Positions 1-11,780 of a DNA stretch of 64,000 bases are shown in pieces. The DNA is taken from contig NC_080588.1 of NCBI RefSeq assembly GCF_029962835.1, positions 12,418,001 through 12,482,000 of the forward strand, read 5' to 3'. Each line of letters begins with the position of its first letter. Position 1 is the stretch's first letter. The notes below the pieces were generated by a model. It had not been told where the DNA came from. It saw only the letters and a list, made by a program, of their open reading frames with translations, and ran no database searches. The translations under genes were made by a program, and so were the position numbers. The stretch is from Magnolia sinica. Taxonomy: Eukaryota > Streptophyta > Magnoliopsida > Magnoliales > Magnoliaceae.

Positions 1-1053
1 GGCTGAGTTTAACCAGCTCGTAATTGAGTCCGCTATCGACGTGCCAGGTAGATATTGGCTAACTACTGGCCAGGCAAATAGTGAGGTCTCTTCCACTTGC
101 ATGGTTGCACATCTAGTGGGTGGCGATTACATGTAGAGTATACTAAACCCCGATGATGATCCTAGAGATGTACAGTACTGATATGTGGACTTATTGAGCA
201 AGAGTTGCAGACTCATTCATTCATTCATTCACTATCCACTTAGGCTAGTGGTTCACAACTAATTGATATGTGTACCTTCGCAATGGCCAGGACTTCGGTT
301 GGGGTGCATGATCAATCTGAGATTAGGAGTTCACCACATTGAGTGTGATTATCCAAATTTAGGTATAGGACTGGTTTAGATAGAAATCCTTTATGGTGGA
401 CCTCATAACCTATGATACTACATACTATCATCCCGACTTCATACTCCAGCTTGGTTATTTCATTCGCACTGCATATCGCATACTGCATCCGCGACATATG
501 GTATTTTAGGTTGATACGTTTCTGCATCACATAGCCTGGATAAGGCTGATGGTATTTATAGACTTACCAGCATATTTCTGCATTACTTTGTTATTGTACG
601 ATTTATAAATTGCCAGTATTTCCGCTTACTCTGATATCTATATGCTTAGCACGTGCATCATACACACTTTCACCACCCTCTAAGATTTCTATAAGCTTAT
701 GCACGATAGATGCATGTAGGTGGTGTTAAGTCGTAGTAGTGTTGAGCTTGGAGCATGCGGTTGTCTTCTGGAGCTTTGATTATTGATATATGTATTTCCC
801 CTTCATATACTGTATTCAACTGTTTATATTAGTGGATATGTAATGATGATGTTGCCTTTGTGATTTGGGTAAACTTGTGGTTATGCTTATTACGAGTTAA
901 ATGTACATTGGAAAACCCTCCTTGCAGGATCCCAGGATCAGAATCTGGCATATGGGCATTGGGAGTCGAGAATGGGGTACTACGGATGTTGTCGGCACCG
1001 GATTCGGTGATCAGGAATTTTATAAGCCCAATTTCTGAATTTGGGGCGTGACA
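1..1053 (+). mobile_element. 3' portion of a long gypsy-type LTR
   Basis: This stretch is homologous to 48961-50221, the 3' end of the solo LTR at 44513-50221, in the same order and orientation. Both end in GGGGCGTGACA, a typical LTR 3' end. Its left end lies outside the window. It is not followed by a primer-binding site, so it is either a solo LTR or the 3' LTR of an element to the left. No reading frame of interest is present. The copies share an ATTCATTCATTCACTATCCACT tract and a segment near 660-760 resembling 49830-49930. Confidence 0.75.
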
Positions 1054-2007
1054 ATGTTATTGTATTTTAGTGGATGATTAGCCAATGGTGGATGTATGTT
1101 GTTGTTGGGATTTTAGCCGGGTGACTAGTCATTGTATGCATGTACCCTTGGGTATTTTAGCGGATGACTAGTCATCGTGTGGCCATCCTTCTTTTTGGTG
1201 TCGTGGGTTTCATGAACATTTGCTAGCTAGATGTGCATCCCCTAGTCTGAAGAACATTTCATACATACATGCATTTAAATAAGATTGCACTTATGGATTT
1301 CTATTATGATTATAAGTTTCCTCTTAAAATATTCGTAAACAATTATTATGGATTGTAAATCTTGGGGAATGCTTCTCATTGAGATGGCCACTCATGGATA
1401 CTATGACCAATTACACCAATAGGTGGCATAAAGGATAAGTAGGTACCTGCAGATGTGGAGTAGGGTGATGTCACTAGGGACAAGTGGTCATACTTATCCC
1501 AGGAAGAGCTTAGCGACATTGTGGCACAAGATTAGATGTTTAGTTTTCCTTTCTATTCTGAGAGACCTAGTTGTTATTCCCTTTATTTGGACTTGAGTAC
1601 TTAGTTTGTATAAGCCCTGTGGGCAAGTTATGTTTGGATTTTGATTTGGACATCACTCAATGCATGATTTTTCTTTACTTATATTATGGTGCTCACTTGA
1701 GAACGTTAATCAAGTTTATTTGCAAAAGGAAAATTTTCTCTAAAGATAGCACTCAAGAATTTGTACATGAGTACCAACTTAGGCTAAGAAATCCAAAGCA
1801 TTAGGAGTCGTTTGTTAAGATGGATTCCATGTGAATTAGAATGCAAATCCCAATTACTGTGAAATACATGTGAATTAGAATCATAAGTGGTGTTTGGCAC
1901 CATGCACATGGATTGCATGTGAATCTAAAAATTTTGTGTAGCACATTTCTCCATGCATGACATGGATTTCACTATATTCTTAATAGTGGCCCATTGTAAG
2001 TTTTATA
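1054..2007. other. Unassigned intergenic sequence
   Basis: No coding region or RNA gene is recognised. A short segment is imperfectly repeated at about 1090-1130 and 1145-1180 (GCGGATGACTAGTCAT-like). From about 1800 there are MITE-like repeats of a GTGAATTAGAAT word, but no clean terminal repeats or target duplication were found. Confidence 0.4.
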
Positions 2008-2717
2008 TGAAATCCATTACGATCACCAAGTGTGTCACTCTATATTAGCCATAGGGCACAAAATTCAGCTCAATCCGTGATTCAGTTGAACCATTTGAAT
2101 AGAAACAATATACAAGGGCTACCTCTCCCAACTGTTTCCCTTCGTATGGCCCACCTGAATCATGAACTAGGCCACTTTTGGGGATCTATAGTTAAAATGG
2201 AGTGTCACATATAATGATCAGAGTTAATTTCATGTAAACATTAAGGTGGGGTATTCCAATTCTTGAACCCAATAAAGTTATTTTCATGCAGGGAACTTGG
2301 CGTGAATGCATCTAGTCCTTAAACATATCGTGGGACATGGCCATCATGATGTTTATGTAAAATCCACCCCGATTATTAAGTGTATCACTTAATTTGACCC
2401 ATAGGGTCCAAATATCATATTGCTTTGTGATTCAAGTGAACCATATGAAGGGAACCCATAGCCCTCAATCTTAAAATTGTTTCCTTTCATGTGGCTCATA
2501 TGAATTAAGGATGGGCATTTTTTTTTCTATACGCCTACATTTTAGCTTCGGATCTAACGGTTGGAGTGGATTTCATATAATCATCACGGTGGACCCTGAT
2601 AAAGGTAAAGGGCAAGTGTCTCTCTCCCAACTTTCTCCTTAATATGGTAGACCTAAATCACACACTGAACTGATTTTTAGGCTCTATGGTTAAATTAATG
2701 GGACACACTTATTGATC
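2008..2717. repeat. Degenerate ~350-bp repeat, host of the 3.1-kb solo LTR
   Basis: A unit starting ATGAAATCCATTACGATCAC (2008) recurs in diverged form at 2357 (GTAAAATCCACCCCGATTAT). A third copy starts near 2566 and is interrupted by the solo LTR at 2718, resuming at 5811. Shared words include CTCTCCCAACT and a run describing a TTGAACCATTTGAA-like box. It resembles a diverged MITE or tandem family. No TIR or target duplication was identified. Confidence 0.5.
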
Positions 2718-5700
2718 TGTAACGCCCTGAAATTCGGGGGTCGAGCATAACTCAGCTCCCGAGTTCCAAAACATCACTTATGCAACATATTTAATGATGG
2801 ATGTATGTTGCCTGTATTAATGCATAAAACATGAAATAGATTAAGCCAAAACACAGATATAATTCAGGGATAAGTGAATAAAGCAAGCAGAAGACTTATA
2901 GAAATATATGTGTACAAGTGTAAATCCCTGAAGTACATTCACTAACCAGGTCGTATGAAAGTGTTTCTTAACAAAATTACAAGTATCAAGTTACATCATT
3001 TAAATTCCCAAAAATAATCCCAGAGTCCCGCGCATCAGAACAAGCTCGCTAGAACCTGTCTGAAAACTGCATATAAGAGAAAGCAGCCTCATCATCATCC
3101 ATCTCTCGCTCTGCCTCAGAAGTCGCATCCACATCTGCAACATCAGAACCTAAGACAGAGTCTAGTGGGTGTTTAACACCGCCCCAGAACGTGGGAGTGA
3201 GTGATCAACTCAGTGGAACAATAAGGCACTGGTTAACATGTTATCAGTTCAATCAAGCAGTAATGATAAAGCAAAAAATTAAATAAATCCTAAGTACTCT
3301 TGTTAATGCAAGGATGTATGCAAAATGATGCGTGCCCTCACACGTACACCCTCAGCGTCTTCATCTTACATTACGCATGACACCACCTCAAAGTGTGCCA
3401 CATCTACAAAGCACATGTAAATGCAGTGCATGGATATGATTACCAAGTTGTTATTAGTCCTTTTCATACAGCAGGATTGGGAAGCTAAGATACCTTCCTC
3501 ATATCACCATCCAAACAGTGATCCATTCTAGGGTCGTCAATCCTAGACATCTCATACGATCATATGGTTTCAGGTCGTAGCAAAGGGCTCATCACCAATC
3601 AATGCACGCCTTTCATACCTTTGTTACTACACCAAGGCTCGTCACCTCAATGCGGTATCCAGGCATGCTCGAGGTCACTAAAAGGGCTCGTCACCAATCA
3701 ATGTAGGCTGACAGCACGAATATAGTGTCTCATACCACCATAATCGGCTCATGAGTTTAGTTGCTCACTGGTCACTACGGGGAGGCTTGTCACCCCAGCG
3801 TAGGCCGACAACTCGACCATGGTGTCCCATACCACCATGTCTGGGTCATGAGTCTTAGCGGATCAAGGTACAAAGGTTAATAGGATTTCATTGGTAAGTT
3901 CGGTACCCTAGATTCAAGCAGTAGCGTCCATACATGGTGAACATACATCGAATAATCGGGTTACTTGACGAACTCGACAAGCACGAGCGCACGTTGGGTT
4001 GAACGACATAGAGTGCGCAAACACTCTGCGTGGCCAAATCACTGCTGCCAACTCTACTACGGCTCAGGTTCGTCTAATTACATCCACTGTGGCGAAAGCA
4101 ATCTCAGCCACAACCTTAAGGCAGATTACCGATTTCCTGGACTATTCATAGTCCCAAACACATTACACTACAACAGATAATGGTATTGAATGTAAAACAA
4201 TAAAGGAACAACAACTTTAATCATGTGATACTCAAGCATCTAAAGAATATCAACTTAACATAAATGAAAGCATAAGTAATGCTTGAAATTAAATAACAAG
4301 GAATGTAACTAGCAAGAAGGAAATCACACACACTAGTGGGAGAGTTGAGAATCGCTTCTCCACGCCCATACTAGGTTGAAACATCACACTTTAGATCATT
4401 CAGACATTTCTACAAACACTTAGAATACATGAAACAACACACATGACGTATGTTGAGAAACAAGCATTTGGACAATTCCTTTTACCAAGGAGTTGTCATA
4501 CACACATCTAGCATACATACATGACAAATAATCATGGCAAACACAAGTGCATATTTTATACGTATACGGTACTTTATACATACACATAGAATACACAAAT
4601 CTCAATATAACACATGCATATCAGGAACGCAACATAACCACAATATTTGGCATGTGAAATCTCATCCATAACAAGAATAAATCATTAATTGGCATTGAAA
4701 GCCTTGAAAACCATAACCTATACACTTAAAGTCCACACCTTAAGCCAGAAAAGAAACACCGAACTGATTTAGACGAGTTGTCTTCATCAACGGCGATAGA
4801 ATGCCCTAAAACAAGGATAGAAATGAGATACAACAACACCAAGACTAATCTAAGCTCTAACACAGATTAGGGTTAGGTTAACTTACCCAAAGATGAACTC
4901 AGAATCGTCAGAATAACGATTCAAAGTGAAGGTTCAAGGATGCAGAAAACCAGGAAAGAATCCAAGATGATTCACCAAACTTCTCTCTCACTTTCTCTCT
5001 TTTCCACTCTCTCTCCAAGCTAGGGTTAGAGAAAATTCGTATGGAAAAGAGAGCTAGGGTTTAAGGACTATAAATAGGCCTATCTTTGATGAAAATAACC
5101 CCAGGGACAAGGTATACTTAGGTTATAACCAAAGTAAGCCTCTCACGATCTAACGAAGCACTTCTAGTGGGCCTATAACCACGAAAGGTCGGACTTAAGC
5201 TCACTGACCATGGATCTAGGTCAGGCCGAGTTTTCATACCGACCGGCTCTTCAGATCAGCCGTGGCAGACCACACTCAATTCAACGGTCACAGAATCTCG
5301 ATCAGGTCCACAAGCACAAGGATATGCCTGGGCCATCTTCCCTGATCAGAGGGTGAAATTGGGTTAGAATCCAACGGTCAGATAGCTTAAAATCATCGCG
5401 CAAGCGACACGACTCAGATTTATTAAAAGCTTATTAAATTTCCAACCGTTCTCACACTCTCCACTCCAGACTCAATCAAATCGACCCAGAACATCACATG
5501 GACTTGATTTTCGAGGTGATGGTCAAGCCCAACATGGTGACCGCAACATCCTAAGATCATCGCTATCGGACTTTCGACGCACGGTCCAGGTCCGATCCAG
5601 AACTTCCAAAAATTTCCCAAAACAACTGGATTTAGCGATGGATCCCAGATTTCAGAGTAACATAGCGCTAACTAATCTACAAGTTTTGAGTCATGCAGAT

Positions 5701-5810
5701 CGAATTTAAAGTGATTAATGCGAATTTCACAAGCAATCGAGTATAGCGCTAATTACCCCAAAAACAACTACTTAGGGAAAGATAAGCACAAAAATTCCAA
5801 GGTCGTTACA
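2718..5810 (-). mobile_element. Solo LTR, 3,093 bp, gypsy-type, TSD TGATC
   Basis: The element begins TGTAACGCCC and ends GGTCGTTACA, so it has the TG..CA ends of an LTR. It is flanked by a perfect 5-bp duplication TGATC at 2713-2717 and 5811-5815. No gag-pol, primer-binding site or second LTR is present, so a solo LTR is the simplest reading. An unusually long LTR or a non-autonomous element cannot be excluded. Orientation is inferred: read on the - strand it ends CAGGGCGTTACA, like the GGGGCGTGACA end of the other long LTRs. A TATAAATAGG box at about 5075 is on the + strand, so orientation is not secure. A CT-rich stretch is at 4980-5025. Confidence 0.8.
3490..3860. repeat. Diverged repeats inside the 3.1-kb LTR
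   Basis: The word GGCTCGTCACC (and GGCTTGTCACC) recurs about every 60-120 bp. Longer units GTAGGCTGACA..GTGTCTCATACCACC and GTAGGCCGACA..GTGTCCCATACCACC are about 100 bp apart. This is a local tandem structure within the LTR. Confidence 0.6.
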
Positions 5811-5815
5811 TGATC

Positions 5816-6360
5816 GGGGTGGATTTCACACAAACATAATAGTGGGTTTAAGTTCATTGATTTTTGTATCTTATTTGTTAATCACATGAGTCCTCGTGTC
5901 ACGTAGTCAGTTGAGCCCTTGAAAAGTGAAGACCGAGGACATAAGCGAAGATGGAGCATCGAGGAGCAAAGAACAGATAAATGAGATTCCTTGGTGACCC
6001 TAACCCTTGACCTAAAACAACCATTATACCTCTAGATGATCTAGGATTAATATGAATAACTAATTGATCATCCCTTAGCCTTAGAAAACCAAGTAAAACA
6101 GATATATGGGTTGCATCTTCATCGTCCAACTGTTGGACAATGGGACGCACCATGATGTATCTATTTTATCCATGTTGTCTGTCCACTTCAGGACATGGGA
6201 CCCACCCTGCACGTGCTGCATGTATGGTGTGGGGCCTACATTGATGTATGTATTATATATTCAATCCTCTGTCCCTTGGACGGTGGGACCCACCCTACAT
6301 GTGTGGGGTCTCCACCGTCCAACTAGACATGAATCCCACCATGATATAGGTGCAAAGCTG
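5816..6360. repeat. MITE-phrase-rich sequence
   Basis: After the target duplication the interrupted ~350-bp repeat resumes briefly. From about 6140 the text is made of words such as CCCACCATGATGTAT and GTCCACTTC, shared with the MULE-type MITEs and with the array inside the 5.7-kb LTR. No ends or target duplication were found and no gene is seen. Confidence 0.45.
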
Positions 6361-6399
6361 CTATAAAAAAATATTTGAAAATAATAGTTTTCGATGGTT

Positions 6400-6775
6400 G
6401 TTCGATGACATCAAGCTACCATCGAAGGGCCTTTGAAGGCATCTAAGGCCCTCTTGATGGAATCGATCAAGAGCCAGACTGTCTAATAAGAAAATGACAT
6501 TTGTTCTGATTTTCTTGATGGCATCGTAGGTTAAGTTCAATGGCATCGAAGGACCCCTTGATGGCATCGATTGAGAATGAGAATTGTCTAACAAGAAAAA
6601 GACATTTATTTTGATTTTCTCGTTGTGATCGAGGACACCTTCGATGGCATCAAAGGTCGCCTTTGATGACATCAAAGGTCCATTGATGGAATCAAACAGA
6701 AAAGTCAGAAAGGTCTACTTCGATACCATCAAAGGTGCTTCGATGACATCAAAGCCACCTTCGATGGCATCAGTA
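6400..6775 (+). promoter_or_regulatory. Array of palindromic GATGNCATC boxes
   Basis: Boxes of the form CCTTCGATGGCATCAAAGG, close to a dyad, recur. Starts of TCGATG/TTGATG are at 6641, 6663 and 6683 (spacing 22, 20) and at 6720, 6740 and 6761 (spacing 20, 21). More degenerate boxes lie at 6410-6590. The array ends about 50 bp upstream of TATAAA. The sequence differs from the CGACYGGTCG boxes of the copia LTRs but the spacing and position match. Confidence 0.65.
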
Positions 6776-6821
6776 GAACAATTTTCTGCCCATTTTTTTT
6801 ACCATTGGAGCTCAAATTTTT

Positions 6822-6827
6822 TATAAA
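6822..6827 (+). promoter_or_regulatory. TATA box candidate
   Basis: TATAAA in the context TTTTTTATAAAGGGC, about 50 bp downstream of the palindromic array. Confidence 0.4.
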
Positions 6828-7390
6828 GGGCATTTGGTTCTTGGACATTTTGATGGGTTTTTGTGCAATAGAAGCTTAAGTGAATCCATATTTATATCCA
6901 TCATCCCAATCCTCTATACCATTGAGTTCTACGCAATCTTCCTTGAGATTAACAATCTTATGAGGATTCCAACCTCCACCTTGAAGATGTGCTTGAACTC
7001 TTCCATTTTCTAAAAATTAGACTTAAGTTATCATGGCATACCATTGTCTAAATCTTATAGAAAATCCATCTAGGTGAATCCCCTAAGAAAAATAACTTCC
7101 CATTAGTTGTAGGAGATTTAACCAACCTCCCATCACCTTGGTCACCTCGAAGGAGCATCAAATGCAAGATGGTTGATCTTAGAGTTAAGGCCTTAACGAA
7201 GTAGTGACATCATGATTGGGGGAGCATCGAGGAGCTGATTGAAGCACAGGAGAGCGACGATGAAGCGACCCAAGACGGAGCAAATGGACTCAATCTAACA
7301 AGTAAGTTGTCATATTTAGAAGTCCATTTTTACTCTCTGTCCTTATGTAATATTGATGGTAAGAGTTTGTGATCCAAACTCGAAATAAGT

Positions 7391-7935
7391 TCTTGTGTAG
7401 GACCTTGACTCTTGTGTAGGGCCTAAATTCCTAGGTTCTTGTGTAAGACATTGGCTCTTATGTAAGGCTTAAATTCCTAGGTTTTTGTGTAGGACAATGA
7501 CTCTTGTTTAGGACCTTTACCAAATCCTTATGTAGGTCACCTGGAATGATTGTTTACATGTTAGTCTCCGTGGGAGCCTTTGGCAAGAGTAAACATAGGG
7601 CCTTGGGTTAAGACCGTGGTTGTTGGATAGCCTATAGAAAACCAACGAAAGTCTCTTGCCAGAGCCTCCGGCGGGAGTGTACGTAACTAGTTCTTGTGTA
7701 GGACGTTGGACCTTGTGTAGGGCCTAAATCTAGGTTCTTGTGTAGGACCTTGGCTGTTGTGTAGGGCTTAAAACTCCAAGTTCTTGTGTAGGACCTTAGC
7801 TTTTGTATAAGGCCTAAATTTTCAAGTTCTTATGTAGGACCTTCGTTGTTGTGTAGGACCTAAAACTCCAAGTTCTTATGTAAGACCTTGGCTCTTGTAT
7901 AGGGCCTAAAGTTTAGAATCCTTGTGTAGGGCTAT
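7391..7935 (+). repeat. Tandem CTTGTGTAGGACC / CTTGTGTAGGGCC repeats
   Basis: Alternating words TTCTTGTGTAGGACCTTG and GCTCTTGTGTAGGGCCTAAA recur about every 40-50 bp, interrupted at 7550-7690 by a different stretch. They are diverged by point changes. No reading frame of interest. Confidence 0.75.
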
Positions 7936-9315
7936 AAAGGGTTATAGGTTAACCTGATTTAAAATCTCCTATAATGAAATCCGGTACACTCATGGGTTGA
8001 GTGCGCCCGCCGTAAGTGAAGTTGGCAAGTAGTTAAACCATTATATATAATTGTTTTGGGATTGTCATTTGTGTACTTGTTTAATTATGATTGTGAGCTT
8101 GAATGCTTAATTATGTATGCATGATTAGATAAATGCTTAGTGTTAATAGTTAGCACATCCCACAGACGCATATACACTATTATAGACTAGTTGCTTACTT
8201 GCAAATCATTCGTAGTCTGTGTGATTGGACCCTCTATTGGCTTGGAAGTTGAAAAGGCCAAGATATATGCCCTAGAGTGGGGGGGGGGGGGGAGAATAGG
8301 ACTATGCCAAATTAAACTTTTAACAGCGGAAACTAAAGAATATGATAGCCAACAAAAGAAATGAAACAAATCACAATACAGAAATATAAAGCAACCTCAA
8401 ATTCAAGTCTTAAGAGGCTGATACAAATGTTGTTCTAAGGACAACCTTGCACCATAAAAACCAAGGGTTTATGGCAGGACAACCTTACTAGAACGATAAG
8501 TATCAATATCCCAAACTGAAGAGGAATAATAAAGGGAAATAGCAGAAAGTAAAGTCTAAACTATTACAACATTCCCACAATGCTTGAAATGTAAATATTA
8601 CAACATTTACATCCACACGTACATCCCACAATTCTGAATGATAAAAGATAGAAAATATTAAACAAACATTCAAACCACAAGACAAAGATTTATAGTGGTT
8701 CACCTATGTGTACACCAACTATTAAACAACAGCCACACAGCTACTTAACTCCTAATATCCTCACACAGGGGATATTAGCATTCACTATCAAAATAAGTTT
8801 CACAAGTTCTCCTAAAACCTTCACAATTGTGTCTTTTATATGGGCTTACACAATTCAAAAACCCCACTTTCTGAGTTTTCTTGCTCTCCTCAGATAACTA
8901 ACATAATGAGATTTTTCTGGCTTAACCTCAAACAAAACCAAAATATTTGAATTTACAATAAATGTAAAATACCTGGATTTCTCCTTTTTGTTGTAGCCCG
9001 GAAGAACCAATAAGAGTAGAAGTTCGAATGTGAAGTTCAATGTCCAATACTCACTTTGATATGGTTCTAAGTTCTAATTGATTTTAAATTAAACCAGTTG
9101 GGCTAGCTATATTTGATTTTGATTCCAAGAAGAAGGAATACAACAATTCCTCTTTTCAATTTAGATTGGAATAAAGAAACAAAATCAAATTAAATAAGCT
9201 AACAAAAGAGAATATTAAATAAGCACAATATAGCTTAAAAATAAACACAAACTTATCTCAAAGTGATGCCTTGATTTTACTTGAATTGAGTTATCAATCT
9301 CTGAAATTCGTCGTC

Positions 9316-9323
9316 TATTTATA
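9316..9323 (-). promoter_or_regulatory. TATA box of the SIRE 3' LTR
   Basis: TATAAATA on the - strand (GCATCTATAAATAGACG), directly downstream of the palindromic array. The same box is at 18148-18155 in the other LTR and 39956-39963 in the related solo LTR. Confidence 0.7.
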
Positions 9324-9341
9324 GATGCAAAAATCACGCCT

Positions 9342-9719
9342 ACGACTAGTCCTGAGTACTCCACAACTAGTCGTAGATGAAATGGATTTTTGAATTTTTA
9401 AGCGGGATTGAAACAGATGATTACACGACCGGTCGTAGGGTGTCTACGACTGGTCGTAGGACCTCTACGACTGGTCGTAGAAAACCCACGACTGGTGGTA
9501 GGACTTAAGGATTCGTTGTTGTAATTTGAGTCGAAGAACTAGGACCGGTCGAATGACTAGTTGACACTATTCACACAACCAGTCAAACAGAGTCCAGGAC
9601 TGGTCGTAGATGAACAGAAAATTCTTAATAATTGCAACAAACTTAGGACTGGTCCTAGATTTTCTAGGACTGGTCGAACCAATGCTAGGACTAGTCGAAT
9701 AAGGTCTAGGACTAGTCTT
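9342..9719 (-). promoter_or_regulatory. 21-bp-phased palindromic boxes in U3 (3' LTR)
   Basis: Boxes of 12 bp matching ACGACYGGTCGT or close variants start at 9342 and 9363; at 9425, 9446, 9467 and 9488; and, with AGGACYRGTC, at 9645, 9666, 9687 and 9708. Within each run the spacing is exactly 21 bp. Two boxes have the full 16-bp dyad-like form CTACGACTGGTCGTAG. The nearest box is about 20 bp upstream of the TATA box on the element's strand. Function is unknown; a binding site for a dimeric factor is an inference. Confidence 0.85.
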
Positions 9720-10186
9720 AGAACAGACCAAATACTTATAAAGTGATTTAATATGAATTATGTATTCAAAATGACTTACCTTAAGATCAATCTAAGGTTT
9801 ATCATACCTGAGATATGAAGTATGAATATTGAAACTTCATTCAATCAGATGAAGGTTGACCTTTGAACCTTATGAAGCTTAAGATCTCTACTTAATGTAG
9901 CTTGATCTTGAGATCTTCTACAGCTTGGAATGTACTTCATTTTTAAACATCATCTTTAGACTTGAACAAGCGCTCTTCTGATTGACGTAGTTTTAAACAT
10001 TGAAGCTTACAGAAGAGGATCAAGTACATGACCTTACATTTCTTGAAGTAGATCACCGTACTTGACATGAAGCATTGATGCAGTGTCTTGAACATCCATT
10101 CAACAACAAACTACACAAGACACATATAGAGGTTTTGGCACCACAAAATTTGACAACCAAAGGAGCATGAGACCATAGCACTTACA

Positions 10187-10199
10187 ATCTCCCCCTTTG
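10187..10199 (-). other. Polypurine tract of the SIRE-type element
   Basis: Read on the - strand, CAAAGGGGGAGAT abuts the 3' LTR, the expected position and composition of a plus-strand primer. Confidence 0.8.
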
Positions 10200-10847
10200 T
10201 CAAATTTGTGACAAAACACACTCCAAAGAAGAGAAGCACAACTCATATATAAAAGAACCAGTTACAGCCTGATTAAAGAATCATGCACCAGTTGTTAACT
10301 TAACGAATCATGCACCAGTTGTTAATAAGTACACCAGTTGTTAACAAGCACAAATATTACTCCCCCTGAGTAGCACATATAAATCCAAACGAAATGCTTA
10401 TGCTACTACTTCCACAAATATCAATCTATATACCTAACAAATTCTCCCCCTTTTCTGTCACAATATGACAAAGGAAGAAATAAAAGGATAATTAGAAGGA
10501 GAGTAAGTAATGGATGAACTAGTCAAGATATAAGCAAGTTAAAAAGTCCACACACCATAAGCTAGTTCAAAAAAATAAAAACAGTTACTTACGGTTCATA
10601 CACCACCAAAAGTAAAAGGTAATAAAGTTAATACAGACCAATATAATCACTTAACCAGATCCTGAAGGAGTAGGAATAGAAGGATCAAGTTGATGAAGGC
10701 CCTTGTTTATACGCCTTAGATACTTGCGCATATATTTAAACCTTAAATCATGGGCAACATTCATATTTTCTACCTTCTCTTCCAAAGCACGTAAACGTGC
10801 ATCAAACTTAGATGGCTCATAATCAGGATCATTTCCAGAATCAGATA
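10200..10847 (-). other. SIRE 3' untranslated region
   Basis: Non-coding stretch between ORF3 and the polypurine tract. A short phrase (CACCAGTTGTTAA) is repeated about three times at 10288-10345. Nothing else is recognised. Confidence 0.6.
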
Positions 10848-11780
10848 CTATCTCATCAAAATGTCATCCATGTTAATATTATCAGGAGGAAGATCACTAG
10901 CATCTTCTTCATTCCCAGCTTCAGCTCCACTTCCACTAACATCCACTTGGCCAGGAGCTGATCCCAATTTCATCTTGTTTATATTAGCATTGTTGAAAAT
11001 GAGATGATGGATAGGAGCCTCTCCAACAGGCATAACTACTAGCATATGATTAGCTAAAATAGTCATAAGATATGCAAACGGAATATCACTATGACCTGGA
11101 TAGAGACGAAACTGAATAATTGAATGACATATCAAGGAAGACAGACAAACTTTAGTACTAGAAATGACAAAATGCAAGACCCGAACCATAAAAGAAGTTA
11201 GTTCAGTTTTTTTACCTGAATGAGGATACATATTTGAAATAAAAATTCTATAGAGCATCCTGTATCTAGGTAACAAATACTTTGTAAGGAGTGCATTCCC
11301 TTTATGCGTCCATTGCACATTCATATTGCATAGATCACTAGTTAGCATACATTTCTCTGATTTAGAGGGTTTTTCAGTTCAAGTATGAATATAAATACGC
11401 TCATCATTAACAGGAATATCCATAAGGCTAGATATCAAATGACGATCTACATCAAATGACCCTTCTCTAGCATCAATCTTAAATGATAAATTTTCAGTAG
11501 AAAAGTCAGAAAGACATGCAAACATGGCTTGTGCAATAGATTGGAATGCTGGCCCACCCCAATATAAGATGTTATCCCATCCTACAGCTTGGAGTAAAGA
11601 TAGGATACCAAACTGAGCAATATGATTAAGATCAACTGGACGTTCGACAATGACATTTTGCATACGCAAATCCCACACATATGAGGGATCATCTTCGGGA
11701 GACCGAAGATGTCGCCGAGTTAAATTCGACCTGGAAGAGGAAGCACCACGTGTTGTTTTCTTTTTCCCTCTGGAGTCCAT
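10848..11780 (-). pseudogene. ORF3: putative plant transposon protein, one internal stop
   Basis: About 310 codons in one frame, interrupted once by TGA at about 11379-11381 (consistent with CGA to TGA). The chosen start gives a basic N-terminus MDSRGKKKTTRG. The body has hydrophobic helices and a stretch (LLTKYLLPR..RIFISNMYPHSG) that fits the poorly known putative plant transposon protein domain often found 3' of pol in long copia elements. An acidic tail (EAGNEEDASDLPPD) closes it. It is on the same strand as pol, where SIRE relatives carry an env-like or accessory ORF. I see no clear signal peptide in the chosen form. Role unknown. A box cluster and TATA-like sequence lie about 270 bp upstream. 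Confidence 0.65.

Larger units (their letters stand above)
6361..8249 (+). mobile_element. Probable LTR remnant of a third copia-like family
   Basis: No protein-coding signal is visible. The region has the layout of the SIRE LTRs in this window: a cluster of palindromic boxes (6400-6775), then a TATA box (6822-6827), then a long non-coding stretch with internal tandem repeats. Here the order is on the + strand. LTR termini were not identified. The SIRE element at 8250 is inserted in its distal part, with the flank resuming at 19038. The assignment rests on architecture only. Confidence 0.4.
8250..10186 (-). repeat. 3' LTR of the SIRE-type element
   Basis: 1,937 bp, from TGAAAAGGCC to CACTTACA on the + strand, matching 17082-19032 throughout. 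It holds the palindromic box array (9342-9719) upstream of a - strand TATA box (9316-9323). A run of 14 or more G at about 8280 is longer than in the other LTR. Confidence 0.92.

Noticed and set aside
2032..2214. Small + strand frame MSLYISHRAQNSAQS
   Set aside because: Lies in the degenerate ~350-bp repeat; no start context or homology.
9342..9719. CRISPR-like array of short palindromic repeats
   Set aside because: This is plant retrotransposon LTR; spacers are only about 9 bp and constant between families, and no cas genes exist.
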